From positions 1 through 64,000 of the forward strand of contig JAPLUI010000266.1 of assembly GCA_026397725.1 (NCBI GenBank): a stretch of DNA of 64,000 nucleotides, read 5' to 3'. The notes under the pieces are model-generated. The model made no database searches and was not told the origin of the DNA. It saw only the letters and a list, made by a program, of their open reading frames with translations. The position numbers were made by a program, and so were the translations under genes. The DNA is from Verrucomicrobiota bacterium (GTDB lineage Bacteria > Verrucomicrobiota > Verrucomicrobiia > Verrucomicrobiales > Akkermansiaceae). Shown here in pieces: positions 18,275 through 26,300 of this stretch; position 1 is the first letter of the stretch, and each line of letters starts with the position of its first letter.

Positions 18275-19075
18275 TCACAGCCGCCATACCTCCAGCACCT
18301 CGCCGCGACGGCAGGCGCCGGGGGTTTCATCGATCACGCCGCGGCGCAGCCAGCCGTCCTGCCACTCGACCCAATGGGCGCGGCCGGGATTGACAAAGGA
18401 GCCGGTGTTGATCACCAGGCGGCCATCCTGGCGCCAGCAGCCATGCCGATGGAAATGCCCGATGATCAAGACCTCCGCCTGCGGGAAGTAGCGTTTGCAG
18501 AACGCCACCCCAGTCGCCCCCAGACTCCACCAAACTTGCAGGATCCAGAGTGCCCGTTGGGGCGGGACGACCGCGTCCCACACGCGGTGCCACAGCCCCC
18601 GCCCGGTGGGTTGATCATGCGAGGGCAAGGCCCGCGCAATCTCGCGGGCCAGCCGCAGCCGATCCCCGGCATCCTGGTCCGCCAGCGGATGCCGTCGCCA
18701 CAGTTCGAGCACGCGTTCTTCGCCGGTTAGAATCTCGCGTTTCCACGGCGAGCCATCGAACCACAAGGCATCGCCATGGGTGATGACGATGCGTCCGCCC
18801 GCCAGTTCCATCCAGCCCGGGCCGGGCCAGCCGGGATCATGGTTGCCGGAGATGAACACCGCCTCGCAACCTTCTTCCGCACACAGCCCCTGCAACTCGT
18901 CTAACATTTCTGCCGAGCGCCCGACCACCGCCCGGGTCAATTCCTGCCAAGTGTCGCCATTGAACACCACCGTCCCCGCGCCGGCCAGCAAGGGCCGCAA
19001 CGTCGACACCCGTGCGATCCGCGACACCGGGTGTGCGAGATGCAAATCCGAAAGGATCCGCACGGGTTCCTTCAT
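18275..19075 (-). CDS. Metallophosphoesterase (LpxH-like calcineurin fold)
   Basis: 266 residues with the full metal-ligand set: ILSDLHL at 7-13, FNGDTW, FISGNHD, VITHGD and IIGHFHRHG. The final VINTGSFVNPGRAHWVEW is typical of the UDP-2,3-diacylglucosamine pyrophosphatase/YbbF group, which works in lipid A assembly. Length is somewhat over the family norm. It overlaps the upstream rRNA methyltransferase gene by 4 bp (ATGA), so they are translationally coupled. The LpxH assignment is inference; a generic phosphoesterase is also possible. Confidence 0.8.
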   Translation of the reverse strand: MKEPVRILSDLHLAHPVSRIARVSTLRPLLAGAGTVVFNGDTWQELTRAVVGRSAEMLDELQGLCAEEGCEAVFISGNHDPGWPGPGWMELAGGRIVITHGDALWFDGSPWKREILTGEERVLELWRRHPLADQDAGDRLRLAREIARALPSHDQPTGRGLWHRVWDAVVPPQRALWILQVWWSLGATGVAFCKRYFPQAEVLIIGHFHRHGCWRQDGRLVINTGSFVNPGRAHWVEWQDGWLRRGVIDETPGACRRGEVLEVWRL

Positions 19076-19686
19076 GGCGTGGTTCTCCGTTGGCGCACCG
19101 CCTCAAACAGGCAGACCCCGGCGGCCACCGAGACATTGAGGCAGGGGACTTTGCCCGCCATCGGGATCGAGGCCAGGAAATCGCAATGCTCCTCGGTTAG
19201 GCGGCGCATGCCGTTTTCCTCGGCTCCCAGCACCAGTCCGAGCGGACCTTTCAGATCGGTTTCGTAAACGGACTTGCTGGCCCGGTCGGAGGTGCCCACC
19301 AGCCACAGTCCGGCGGCTTTGAGTTTTTCCATGGTGCGGGCCAGATTGGTCACCTGGGCGAAGGGGACATGATCGGCTGCGCCTACCGAGACGCGCCGCA
19401 CGGTTTCGGTGATGCCCACGGCTTTGTCCTTGGTGGTGACCACGGCATGCACCCCGGCGGCATCGGCCGTACGCAGGATGGCCCCGAGGTTGTGCGGGTC
19501 CTGCACGCAATCCAGGATCAACACCAAGGGCATCGTTTGCGCCGCCACGATGGCCAGCAACTCATCCTCATCCAGCGCGGGCGTGATCTTCTCAGTGGCC
19601 TGGACATGGCGGTTCTCACGGGCCAGTCGGGGTGGCGGGCCGGGACGCCCCTGCGGAGCGGGATTTCCATGCGGACGGAGTTTCAT
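19072..19686 (-). CDS. TrmH/SpoU-family RNA 2'-O-methyltransferase (RlmB-like)
   Basis: 204 residues. The SpoU motifs are clear: motif 1 LDCVQDPHNLGAILRTADAA, motif 2 LVLGAEENGM, motif 3 IPMAGKVPCLNVSVAAGV. RlmB methylates G2251 of 23S rRNA with S-adenosylmethionine. The usual N-terminal substrate-binding domain is short here: about 45 residues of basic, Pro-rich sequence replace the roughly 75-residue domain. This makes it more like minimal TrmH-type enzymes, and the exact substrate is uncertain. First gene of a two-gene unit. Confidence 0.85.
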   Translation of the reverse strand: MKLRPHGNPAPQGRPGPPPRLARENRHVQATEKITPALDEDELLAIVAAQTMPLVLILDCVQDPHNLGAILRTADAAGVHAVVTTKDKAVGITETVRRVSVGAADHVPFAQVTNLARTMEKLKAAGLWLVGTSDRASKSVYETDLKGPLGLVLGAEENGMRRLTEEHCDFLASIPMAGKVPCLNVSVAAGVCLFEAVRQRRTTP

Positions 19687-19715
19687 CGGCGCAAGCCTTA
19701 GCCCGGCACGTCCTG

Positions 19716-20294
19716 TTAGTCGAGCGAAACCCGCTCGTATAGCTCCCCGAGCGCAATCTCCGCCTCGATCTCCGGCAAGGGAATCACGCTCTCCCGCCCC
19801 GCATACTCCTCCACCGCGAAACCTCCCTGCGGCAGGCTGCGGCGGTAGAGGATGACGCGAGCTTCATCCGGCTCGACGAAAATCAGCACCTTGAGCGTGC
19901 CGAGGGTGAGATAGGCGTCCCGCTTTTCGGTTAGATCAGCCCGTCGGGTGGACTCGCTGAGAACCTCGATGATGAGCACGGGATGATCCTGAAAATGGTC
20001 GGTTTCGGGATTGAGATGGCACACCACCATGGCGTCCGGGTAATAGAACCGGGTGTGATCGGGAAACGTGATCCGCACCTTCGTATCGCTGTTGAACGCC
20101 TGGCAGGGCTTGCCGCGCAGCCGGGTGACGAGCGAAACCAGAAAATTGGAAGCAATGGTATTGTGGCGGTTGCTCGCACCGGCCATCGCATGCACCACTC
20201 CGCCGAGGTATTCGTGCTTGCTTTCAGCCTGTTCCTCGCCGGCGAGGTAGTCCTCGATGCTGAGAAGATAGGAGGCCTGTCTGAGCGCTGTCAT
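19716..20294 (-). CDS. Uma2 (DUF820) family putative endonuclease
   Basis: 192 residues starting MTALRQASYLLSIEDYLAGE. Family landmarks are HEYLGGVVHAMAGASNRHN, KVRITFPDHTRFYYPDAMVV, HPVLIIEVLSEST and DLTEKRDAYLTLGTLKVLIF. This gives the PD-(D/E)XK-like arrangement: Asp in YPDAMVV, Glu in IIEVLS, Lys in TEKRDAY. Uma2 proteins are common in multiple copies in Verrucomicrobiota, Planctomycetes and cyanobacteria. Their biological role is poorly known. It stands as a single gene. Confidence 0.9.
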   Translation of the reverse strand: MTALRQASYLLSIEDYLAGEEQAESKHEYLGGVVHAMAGASNRHNTIASNFLVSLVTRLRGKPCQAFNSDTKVRITFPDHTRFYYPDAMVVCHLNPETDHFQDHPVLIIEVLSESTRRADLTEKRDAYLTLGTLKVLIFVEPDEARVILYRRSLPQGGFAVEEYAGRESVIPLPEIEAEIALGELYERVSLD

Positions 20295-20350
20295 GCCGGG
20301 ATGATAGTGGCAGACCTTGCGCTTGGCAAGCGGGAGAATCCGGCAATTCC

Positions 20351-21088
20351 TCACTCCCGCACGGACCTGAAATACCGCTTCGGAATTTCCTGCACGGAAT
20401 ACAACCTGGCGATCGTGCCGCCGGTGCCGGCGATGTGTTCCTCCACCGGTGCCCAGTTCACCAAATCCATGGACGACTCGACCCGGTAACTCTTGCCGAG
20501 GCCCGCGCCGAAGCGCACCTCCACCGCCGTGTAGATCACCAGTTGCGTGTCCGGCGAACTGTTCGGGTCGGTCGGGATGAAGCCGCTGGTGACCTCGTAG
20601 CCGTCGCTGAACCCGTCCCCGTCCGTGTCCCAGACGTCCGGGTTGCTGTGGTAAACGACGAGTTCCTGATAGTTCGTTAGACCGTCGCCATCGGGGTCGC
20701 GCCCGTCCGGGGCGAAGATGGCGTTGATGGTCTTGTTGAAGTCCAGCAAGACCGACAGCGGATTGGCGTTGCCGTTGGCGTCGCCGGTCCATTTGCTGAA
20801 CAGGTAGCCTGGGTCAGGGTCGCCGGCGCTGAGTTGGACCGTGGCGTTCGGGGCATACTGATGTTGGCCCGCGACGGGGTCCGTGATGCCGTGGGGCGAG
20901 GTGACTGTCAGATAGACCCAGTCACGGGTCTCGACGCTGACGTTGCTGGATTCAGCCAGGACCCAGCGGGTCTCGACGTTGATGTTGGATGACTCGGCGC
21001 TCACCCAGGTGGCGCGGGCCACCGGGGCGGGCAGGAACAATGCCGCCGCGAGGGCGGTCAGGGTGCGGTGGAATTTGGTAGCATTCAT
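20351..21088 (-). CDS. Small exported protein with calcium-binding DxDGDG repeats
   Basis: 245 residues from MNATKFHRTLTALAAALFLP, a signal peptide. An internal duplication follows, with SAESSNINVETR then LAESSNVSVETR. Next is a repeat-like domain (GYLFSKWTGDANGNANPLSV), then two thrombospondin-type-3-like calcium loops, DPDGDGLTNYQE and DTDGDGFSDGYE. A C-terminal domain ends in YRVESSMDLVNWAPVEE and RYFRSVRE, common at the C-end of secreted Verrucomicrobiota proteins. Extracellular or surface protein; no catalytic motif. The duplicated hairpin elements lie just upstream of its start. Confidence 0.75.
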   Translation of the reverse strand: MNATKFHRTLTALAAALFLPAPVARATWVSAESSNINVETRWVLAESSNVSVETRDWVYLTVTSPHGITDPVAGQHQYAPNATVQLSAGDPDPGYLFSKWTGDANGNANPLSVLLDFNKTINAIFAPDGRDPDGDGLTNYQELVVYHSNPDVWDTDGDGFSDGYEVTSGFIPTDPNSSPDTQLVIYTAVEVRFGAGLGKSYRVESSMDLVNWAPVEEHIAGTGGTIARLYSVQEIPKRYFRSVRE

Positions 21089-21120
21089 AATATTGGTTAG
21101 GGCGGGGATTGGAAATGGTG

Positions 21121-21202
21121 GCGTCGTTGCGAATGGGAGGAATTGTAGCGGCGCTCTGTGAGCGTCGTTGCGAATGGGAGGAATTGTAGCGGCGCTCTGT
21201 GA
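21121..21202 (+). repeat. Two tandem copies of a 41-bp unit
   Basis: Positions 21121-21161 and 21162-21202 are identical 41-bp units. Each ends in TTGTAGCGGCGCTCTGTGA, the arm of the hairpin elements that follow. This looks like slippage or a nested insertion at one edge of the element array. It lies 33 bp upstream of the exoprotein start, so it could affect that promoter. Confidence 0.85.
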
Positions 21203-21264
21203 GCGCCGATGCCAAAGAGATGCGCGATGCATTCGCCAGCGACGGTCACAGACCGCCGCTACAA
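21184..21264. mobile_element. MITE/REP-like hairpin element, copy 1 (81 bp)
   Basis: Bounded by TTGTAGCGGCGCTCTGTGA on the left and TCACAGACCGCCGCTACAA on the right. These are 19-bp inverted repeats with one mismatch. The interior shares GCGCCGATGCCAAAGAGATG with the next copy. No coding potential. Small palindromic elements of this kind are usually moved by a transposase encoded elsewhere. Confidence 0.75.
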
Positions 21265-21282
21265 CGCCGGCGCAGGATCGCC

Positions 21283-21382
21283 TTGTAGCGGCGCTCTGTG
21301 AGCGCCGATGCCAAAGAGATGCGCGATCCATTCGCATCGACTGTTCCCGCAGGGGAAAAGTAGTCACAGACCGCCGCTACAA
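21283..21382. mobile_element. MITE/REP-like hairpin element, copy 2 (100 bp)
   Basis: Same 19-bp inverted ends as copy 1, with the left half identical through GATGCGCGAT. The right half is longer and different, containing CTGTTCCCGCAGGGGAAAAG. The two copies sit 18 bp apart and in the same orientation. They occupy the place where a DGR reverse-transcriptase gene would be expected to begin. Confidence 0.75.
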
Positions 21383-21603
21383 CGCCGCGCAATGGCTTGG
21401 GAACGAATGGCTCGCCCAGTGGTAGCGTGCCATTACCGCCGAGGGAATCCCGCGCACCAAACCCGCCCGGAGCGTTCGCCGCAGCCTCCGCCGTTCCTAC
21501 CGGCACCGGGCGGGCATGCTGGTTTTGCCACGCCGCACCAGGCGGCGCGGACGGGATGGCAGCCGGGTCGGAGTGGTCATCCCGCGGCGGGGAGTCCTCT
21601 GAG

Positions 21604-21635
21604 CTGCGGACGGTGCGGAACCCGAGGTTGTTGTT
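21604..21635 (-). repeat. Template-repeat (TR) remnant of a DGR
   Basis: Read on the minus strand, this is three AAC codons followed by CTCGGGTTCCGCACCGTCCG. It matches the 3' end of the variable repeat in the FGE-fold gene (21930-21961) at 27 of 32 positions. Three of the five differences are at adenines of this copy (AAC to GAC, AAC to GGC), the expected result of adenine-specific mutagenesis. The other two are in the GFR-coding part. Only the 3' end of the TR is left; the part that would have matched the rest of the variable region is gone. Confidence 0.6.
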
Positions 21636-21644
21636 GCGATTGGT

Positions 21645-21734
21645 CAGAATCCGCTGCCCGCGCAGAAACCCGTTGAGTTCCTCCCCAAAGCCGCCGGCAT
21701 CATGCGCCGGAATCTTGAAAAATTCCAGTTGCAT
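21645..21734 (-). pseudogene. Truncated DGR accessory gene (first 30 codons)
   Basis: Encodes MQLEFFKIPAHDAGGFGEEL then NGFLRGQRIL. It resembles the N-terminus of the HRDC-type accessory protein that I recall beside reverse transcriptases in DGR loci. A full protein would be about 110-130 residues. Here the frame runs straight into the template-repeat remnant (TNRNNNLGFRTVRS), so about 300 bp have been deleted. It lies 190 bp downstream of the target gene on the same strand, the usual DGR order. The family call is from memory of the sequence pattern. Confidence 0.5.
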
Positions 21735-21740
21735 GAGTTC

Positions 21741-21774
21741 TTAAAGAAAATTCGCGGGGAAAGTTTCCCCCGCG
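21741..21774 (-). terminator. Hairpin followed by T-rich run downstream of the DGR target
   Basis: On the minus strand, CGCGGGGGAAA and TTTCCCCGCG pair with one bulge, followed by AATTTTCTTTAA. It fits a rho-independent terminator about 150 bp after the FGE-fold gene. DGRs often also need a GC-rich hairpin just after the variable repeat for retrohoming, which is an alternative reading. Confidence 0.45.
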
Positions 21775-21925
21775 ACCCCCTCATTGCTTTCATTGCCAGG
21801 ACGACCGAGGTGTCCTGAACCCTCACCCGCAGGGCGCTCGGAGGCTTCGTCCCTCAGCCTCCCGCCTGCCCTGCTAGCCATGACTGTCTATTCTGTTCTC
21901 ACCGGTGCTCAGAGGAAGACCACTC

Positions 21926-23116
21926 CTACCTGCGGACGGGACGGAACCCGAGGCCGTTGTCCTTGTTGCCCGGGCTGGAGTCGCCGCGGCGGGCCGCGCG
22001 GCAGCCGTAGGCGTCGTCGTACCAGGCGCCGCCGCGCCCCACGCGGTCCGAGCCGGACGGCCCGCCGGCAGGATCCGTTAGACTCGCGGGAGTGCCGTAG
22101 TAAGCGGCATCATACCAATCCCAGCACCACTCCCACACGTTGCCCGCCATGTCATGGAGGCCATAAGCGTTCGCCGCAAAACTCCCCACCGGAGAGGTGT
22201 AGGGGTAGCCGCCCACGGCGTAGGACGGATGATAGCCGGTGCTTCCAGTTTGATAGGTTTCGCCGCCAACGTTGTAGAAGTTCGCCTCGGTGTGACTGAT
22301 GATATTGCCCCATGGGAACCGCAGGCCCGCCAGGCCGCCGCGGGCCGCTTTCTCGCGCTCCGCCTCGGTCGGCAGCCGGTAGCCGTTGGCCGCCCATTTC
22401 ACCATGGTGTTGCCGATGCTGTTGGTGCCCGTCTTGAAGACCAGGGTCTGCGCGGCATCCGTGTAGTAGCAAGGCGTGAGCCCGTCCTGCTCGCTCCGCG
22501 CGTTGCACCATTTCACGACGTCATACCACGAGATCGTCTGCACCGGGTGGTCCGCCGCCTTGCCCGCACCGGCGGCCAGGTCCGTGTAGCCATGGACAAG
22601 TCCCCAGGTCCGCACCGCGTCCCAGTCCGCCTTGGTCACGCCCTTTTTCTGCATGTAAAACGCGCTCACGCTGACCGTGTGCGGCGAGGCATCGGTCATG
22701 CCGTCGAGCGGATCGCCCATGCTGAAGTTCCCGGCGGGGATGACCGCGAAGTCCGCCAGGGGCGGCATCCCGTCGCTTACCTTGAGGCGGAAGCGGGTCA
22801 ATGCGGAAGTCTGGTTGTTCCAATCCGCGCCGACGTTCCAGGTGATGCGCAGGTTGCTGCCGGGCGTGACATTGGCGCCGACCGCGCCGGTTATGATGGT
22901 GGTCGGCACCGCCCAGGTCGTGCCGCCATCGGCGGAGATTTCCAGCGCGACGATGACCGGGGTGGCGATGCCGGTGACATCATAGTCGATATCGACCAGC
23001 TTGGTGCCGGCGCGTTGGGCGGCACGGACATTGCCGACCGTGATTTGGGCCTGCGCCGGAGCGGCGGCCAAAGCCAGCGCGGCGAGCAGGGGGAGGAAGC
23101 GAGGGAGCGATTTCAT
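21926..23116 (-). CDS. Exported FGE-sulfatase domain protein, candidate DGR target
   Basis: 396 residues from MKSLPRFLPLLAALALAAAP, a signal peptide. An N-terminal beta domain of about 120 residues (ITVGNVRAAQRAGTKLVDID, with LRITWNVGADW) precedes the SUMF1-like domain: IPAGNFSMGDPLDG, MQKKGVTKADWDAVRTW, QTISWYDVVKWCNARS, YRLPTEAEREKAARGG, GLHDMAGNVWEWCWDWY. The last 40 residues, from RVGRGGAW to LGFRPVRR, are the typical variable region of FGE-fold DGR targets. This is the lectin-like ligand face that DGRs diversify. It is followed on the same strand by a DGR accessory stump and a template-repeat remnant. Confidence 0.85.
   Translation of the reverse strand: MKSLPRFLPLLAALALAAAPAQAQITVGNVRAAQRAGTKLVDIDYDVTGIATPVIVALEISADGGTTWAVPTTIITGAVGANVTPGSNLRITWNVGADWNNQTSALTRFRLKVSDGMPPLADFAVIPAGNFSMGDPLDGMTDASPHTVSVSAFYMQKKGVTKADWDAVRTWGLVHGYTDLAAGAGKAADHPVQTISWYDVVKWCNARSEQDGLTPCYYTDAAQTLVFKTGTNSIGNTMVKWAANGYRLPTEAEREKAARGGLAGLRFPWGNIISHTEANFYNVGGETYQTGSTGYHPSYAVGGYPYTSPVGSFAANAYGLHDMAGNVWEWCWDWYDAAYYGTPASLTDPAGGPSGSDRVGRGGAWYDDAYGCRAARRGDSSPGNKDNGLGFRPVRR
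21929..22055 (-). repeat. Candidate DGR variable repeat (VR)
   Basis: C-terminal codons of the FGE-fold gene. After GGAW the codons are TAC GAC GAC, then TAC GGC, then GGC GAC TCC AGC and AAC AAG GAC AAC GGC, before CTC GGG TTC CGT. Almost all are NNC, as expected from AAC codons changed at positions 1 and 2. The unchanged scaffold (RGG.W, C.RAARR, P.N, GFR) corresponds to a standard FGE-type template. The 3' 32 bp match the template remnant at 21604-21635. The left limit is estimated. Confidence 0.6.
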
Positions 23117-23397
23117 GGGGGATGCGGGGGGTATGAGGGAAGGCACCGCTGGTTGCTTCAGCCAGCGCCTCAAAACGAGTCGATTCGTCACAAAATCCAC
23201 CAAAGGTCAAATTCAAAAAACAATTTTTCGGGGCTTGGGGGATTGGGCGCGGTCGCGGCCATTCTTATACTTGAATGTTGAATGTTGAATGACGGGCCGG
23301 ATCATGGTCCGGCCGCAGCGAGCGCCGGGACTTAGCCACAGCGGTGTGGCGCTGCGCTTCCCACCGCACTCCATACCTTCACCTGTTCATGCGCAAC

Positions 23398-26300
23398 CTA
23401 TTCCACGCGGACGTTGAGGCGATAGAACTTTCCGGGCGCCTCGATGGGCAAGGTGACGATGACGGACTGGTCCTCACCGATCAGGTTGGTGAAGCCGCTC
23501 AGTCCCTGCCACGAGGCGGGGTTCGCGAGGTCGGAGCTGACCTCGACGGCATACTTTCGCGTCCGCCCGGCATAGCCCGCGCCACTTGCGCTGCGGGCGA
23601 CGAAGCGCAGGGTGAAGGTGTTGCCGGCGGGGTGCGTGAGCGCCAGGGGATGCGGGTTGAAGGTGCGCGGATCGGTGCCCAGGGTGTATTCGGCGAGGTT
23701 GCCGAAGCCGTCGCCGTCCGGATCGCGGTCGTCTGCGGCCAGGCCGGCGGTGATTTCAGCGGGCGTGAAATGGCTGGCCCGCCAGGAATCGAGATCCTCC
23801 ACCTTGATGAGCAGAGTGCCACTCGCCGTGCCAGTGTGGTTCATCTCGCGGATCGTCGCCAGCACGGCGTAGCTGCCCGCGGCGCTCGGGGAGGTCGGCG
23901 AGCCGTCATAGGTCAGGTTCACGGTCAGGCCCTCGGGCGTGGTCGTTGCGGACGCCGATTTCGGCGTGCCATCGTAAGTTTGGGTGAGGTCGCCGAGCGT
24001 GATGCTGGCGGCGGCCTGGTGAATCGTGCCGGTGGTGCAGTTCGTTAGGGTAACCGCATAGTTGGCGCCGCCATTGCCGTCGTCAAGCGTGATGCCCGGA
24101 ATGATCACCTTGTTGCCATCACCGGCATTGCCGTCCTGGAATGCCTGCGCGAGGGTGCTGGCCGCATCGCCGGTGGCCAGCGGCGGGGTAAGGATCGGGG
24201 TGCCCGCAGCGGTGCTCGTGCCATCATAGGTCTTGGTGGCAGGCACCGCCGCCACCGTGAGTGGCCGCGGCGTGAGGTTGGCAGTTAGACCAACCTGCCG
24301 GGTGAGGGTGTAGTTGCCCGCCTGCGCCCCGCCGAGGGTGATGCCGGTCACCGTCACCGGCCGGTTGGGGCCCGCGTGCTTGTCTGCAAACTCGGCGACC
24401 GCCGTGCCACCCAACGTTAGAGTGTCGCCAGTGTAGGGCTTGCCGTCGCTGCTCGTCCCGCTGCCTGCGGCCTGTGCCGGTGGCAACGCCGCGCTGCCCG
24501 TCAGGGCCACTGCGGGTGTGCCGTCATAGGTTTTGTCAGATGCGGCCAGGCCGTTCACCGTCAGGGCTTTGGGGGTGACCTGCAGCGATCCGGTGGCTCC
24601 GGTCAGCGTGTAGTTGCCCGCCGCCGAACCTGCCAGAGCCAAGGTGCCGGGAGTTATCGTTTTGAAGGTGGCAAGCGCCCCGGCCCACTGTGCCGTGGTG
24701 CTGAGGGTGCCGCCGGAGTAGGCGGTTCCGGTGGCGCTCACGATCCGTTCGAGCGCATACCCCTTGGCGTTGTTAGCAGCCGTGCCATGGGTTGACTGCG
24801 CACTGGCAACCGCAGTGAAGCTGTTGAGCACGGTCCCCAGGGTGGGCGTGCTGCTGATATAACCCATGCCGCCGATCCATAACTCGTTGGCCTGGGTGGT
24901 GCTTGGCGTGGTGCCGGTGAGCGCAGCGGTACTGTTGCCGGTGGCACTCGACGTTTGATCCAGCGGGCTGGCGCTCAGGACGCCGCGGTATTCCATCACC
25001 ACGGCGGCCGAGCGCAACAAGGCCTGGTTGATGGTGAGCGCCGCCGCCGCGTTAAGAATGTTAGGGGCCTGCCAGATCTCGGTGGTCGTGCCATTGGGAT
25101 TGGTGGCTTGCGCGGCACGCGACCAGGTGGCTCCGGTTTGGGTGATGCCGGTAACCCGGCCGGCAGAGCTGCCGCGGGTGGCGATCACGGCAATGAGGGT
25201 GTTGCCGTTCGCGGGCGCGGTGCTTAGGGTCACCGGAATCGTGGTGGAAGCATTTGGGCCGGTGTTGCCCGTCTTGCTTTGCACCCGGGCCGCAGCCGGG
25301 ATCGGTGCCAGCGCCTGGGCCCCTACCTCCTTGCCGGCCAGAGTGGTGCTGCCAGTTAATGTTAGGTTCGCCCCGTCGAGGTTGTTCTGGATTGTCAGAC
25401 TGGCTGCCGCCGCCACCAAGGTCCCGTCATAGACCCGTGTGCCGGCCAACTGGAGCGGTCGCGCGGTGATGCCGGCATTGGCCACGCCCGGTTGTGCCGC
25501 CAACGCATAGTTGCCCGCGTTGGCACCGCCGAGCGCATAGCCGGTGGCGGTCACCGGCCAGGTTCCCACATTGGCGCTGGCGAAGGCCCCGGTGCCAGCG
25601 ATCACAGTCACGGACTCGCCGCTGACCACGCCGGACACGGCACCGCCGGTTAGAGTGGCGGTGGCGGTGGCATCGTAAATCTTGTTGGCCGCCGTGACCC
25701 CGGTGATGGTTAGCATTTTGGCGCTCACCGTGAAGTCAAACGCGCCGGAGGCGCTGGGAGCATAGGTGGCGTCCCCCCCATAACTGGCGGTGATCGAATG
25801 GCCGCCCAGTGCCAGCGAACTCGTGGCAATGCTCGCCTGGCCGGAACTCAGCGTGCCCGTGCCTAACACCGTGGCCCCGTCCTTGAAAGTCACCGTCCCG
25901 CTCGCCCCCGCCGTCACCGTGGCGGTAAAGGTCACCGCCGAGCCATAGGCCCCGGTCGCGCCGAGCGACGACGCCAGGGTGGTGGTGGACGGCAGGGCGG
26001 AGGGCGTGGCGCTGACCTGGGTGGAGTTCGCGCCCTCACCCGCACCGTTGGTTGCCGATACCACATAATGATAAGGCGTGCCATTGATCGCCGTGGCATC
26101 GATATAACTCGTGGCGGCGGGACTGCCTAACGTGGTGTATGGTCCGCCACTGGTGAGGGAACGTTTCACGTTGTAGCCAAGCGCGCCGCTGGAGGCGTTC
26201 CACGTCAGGCCGACCGTGTTGCTACCCGGCGTGGCAGCCAGGCCGGTCGGTGCCGCGGGTGGCGAAGCCGGCACGGTCGGCAGGGCACTGGCCTGCGCCG

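Noticed and set aside
20300-21600. Search for a DGR reverse transcriptase downstream of the template remnant
   Set aside because: No frame with a YxDD motif or RT-like length; the space holds hairpin elements and an unrelated exoprotein gene.
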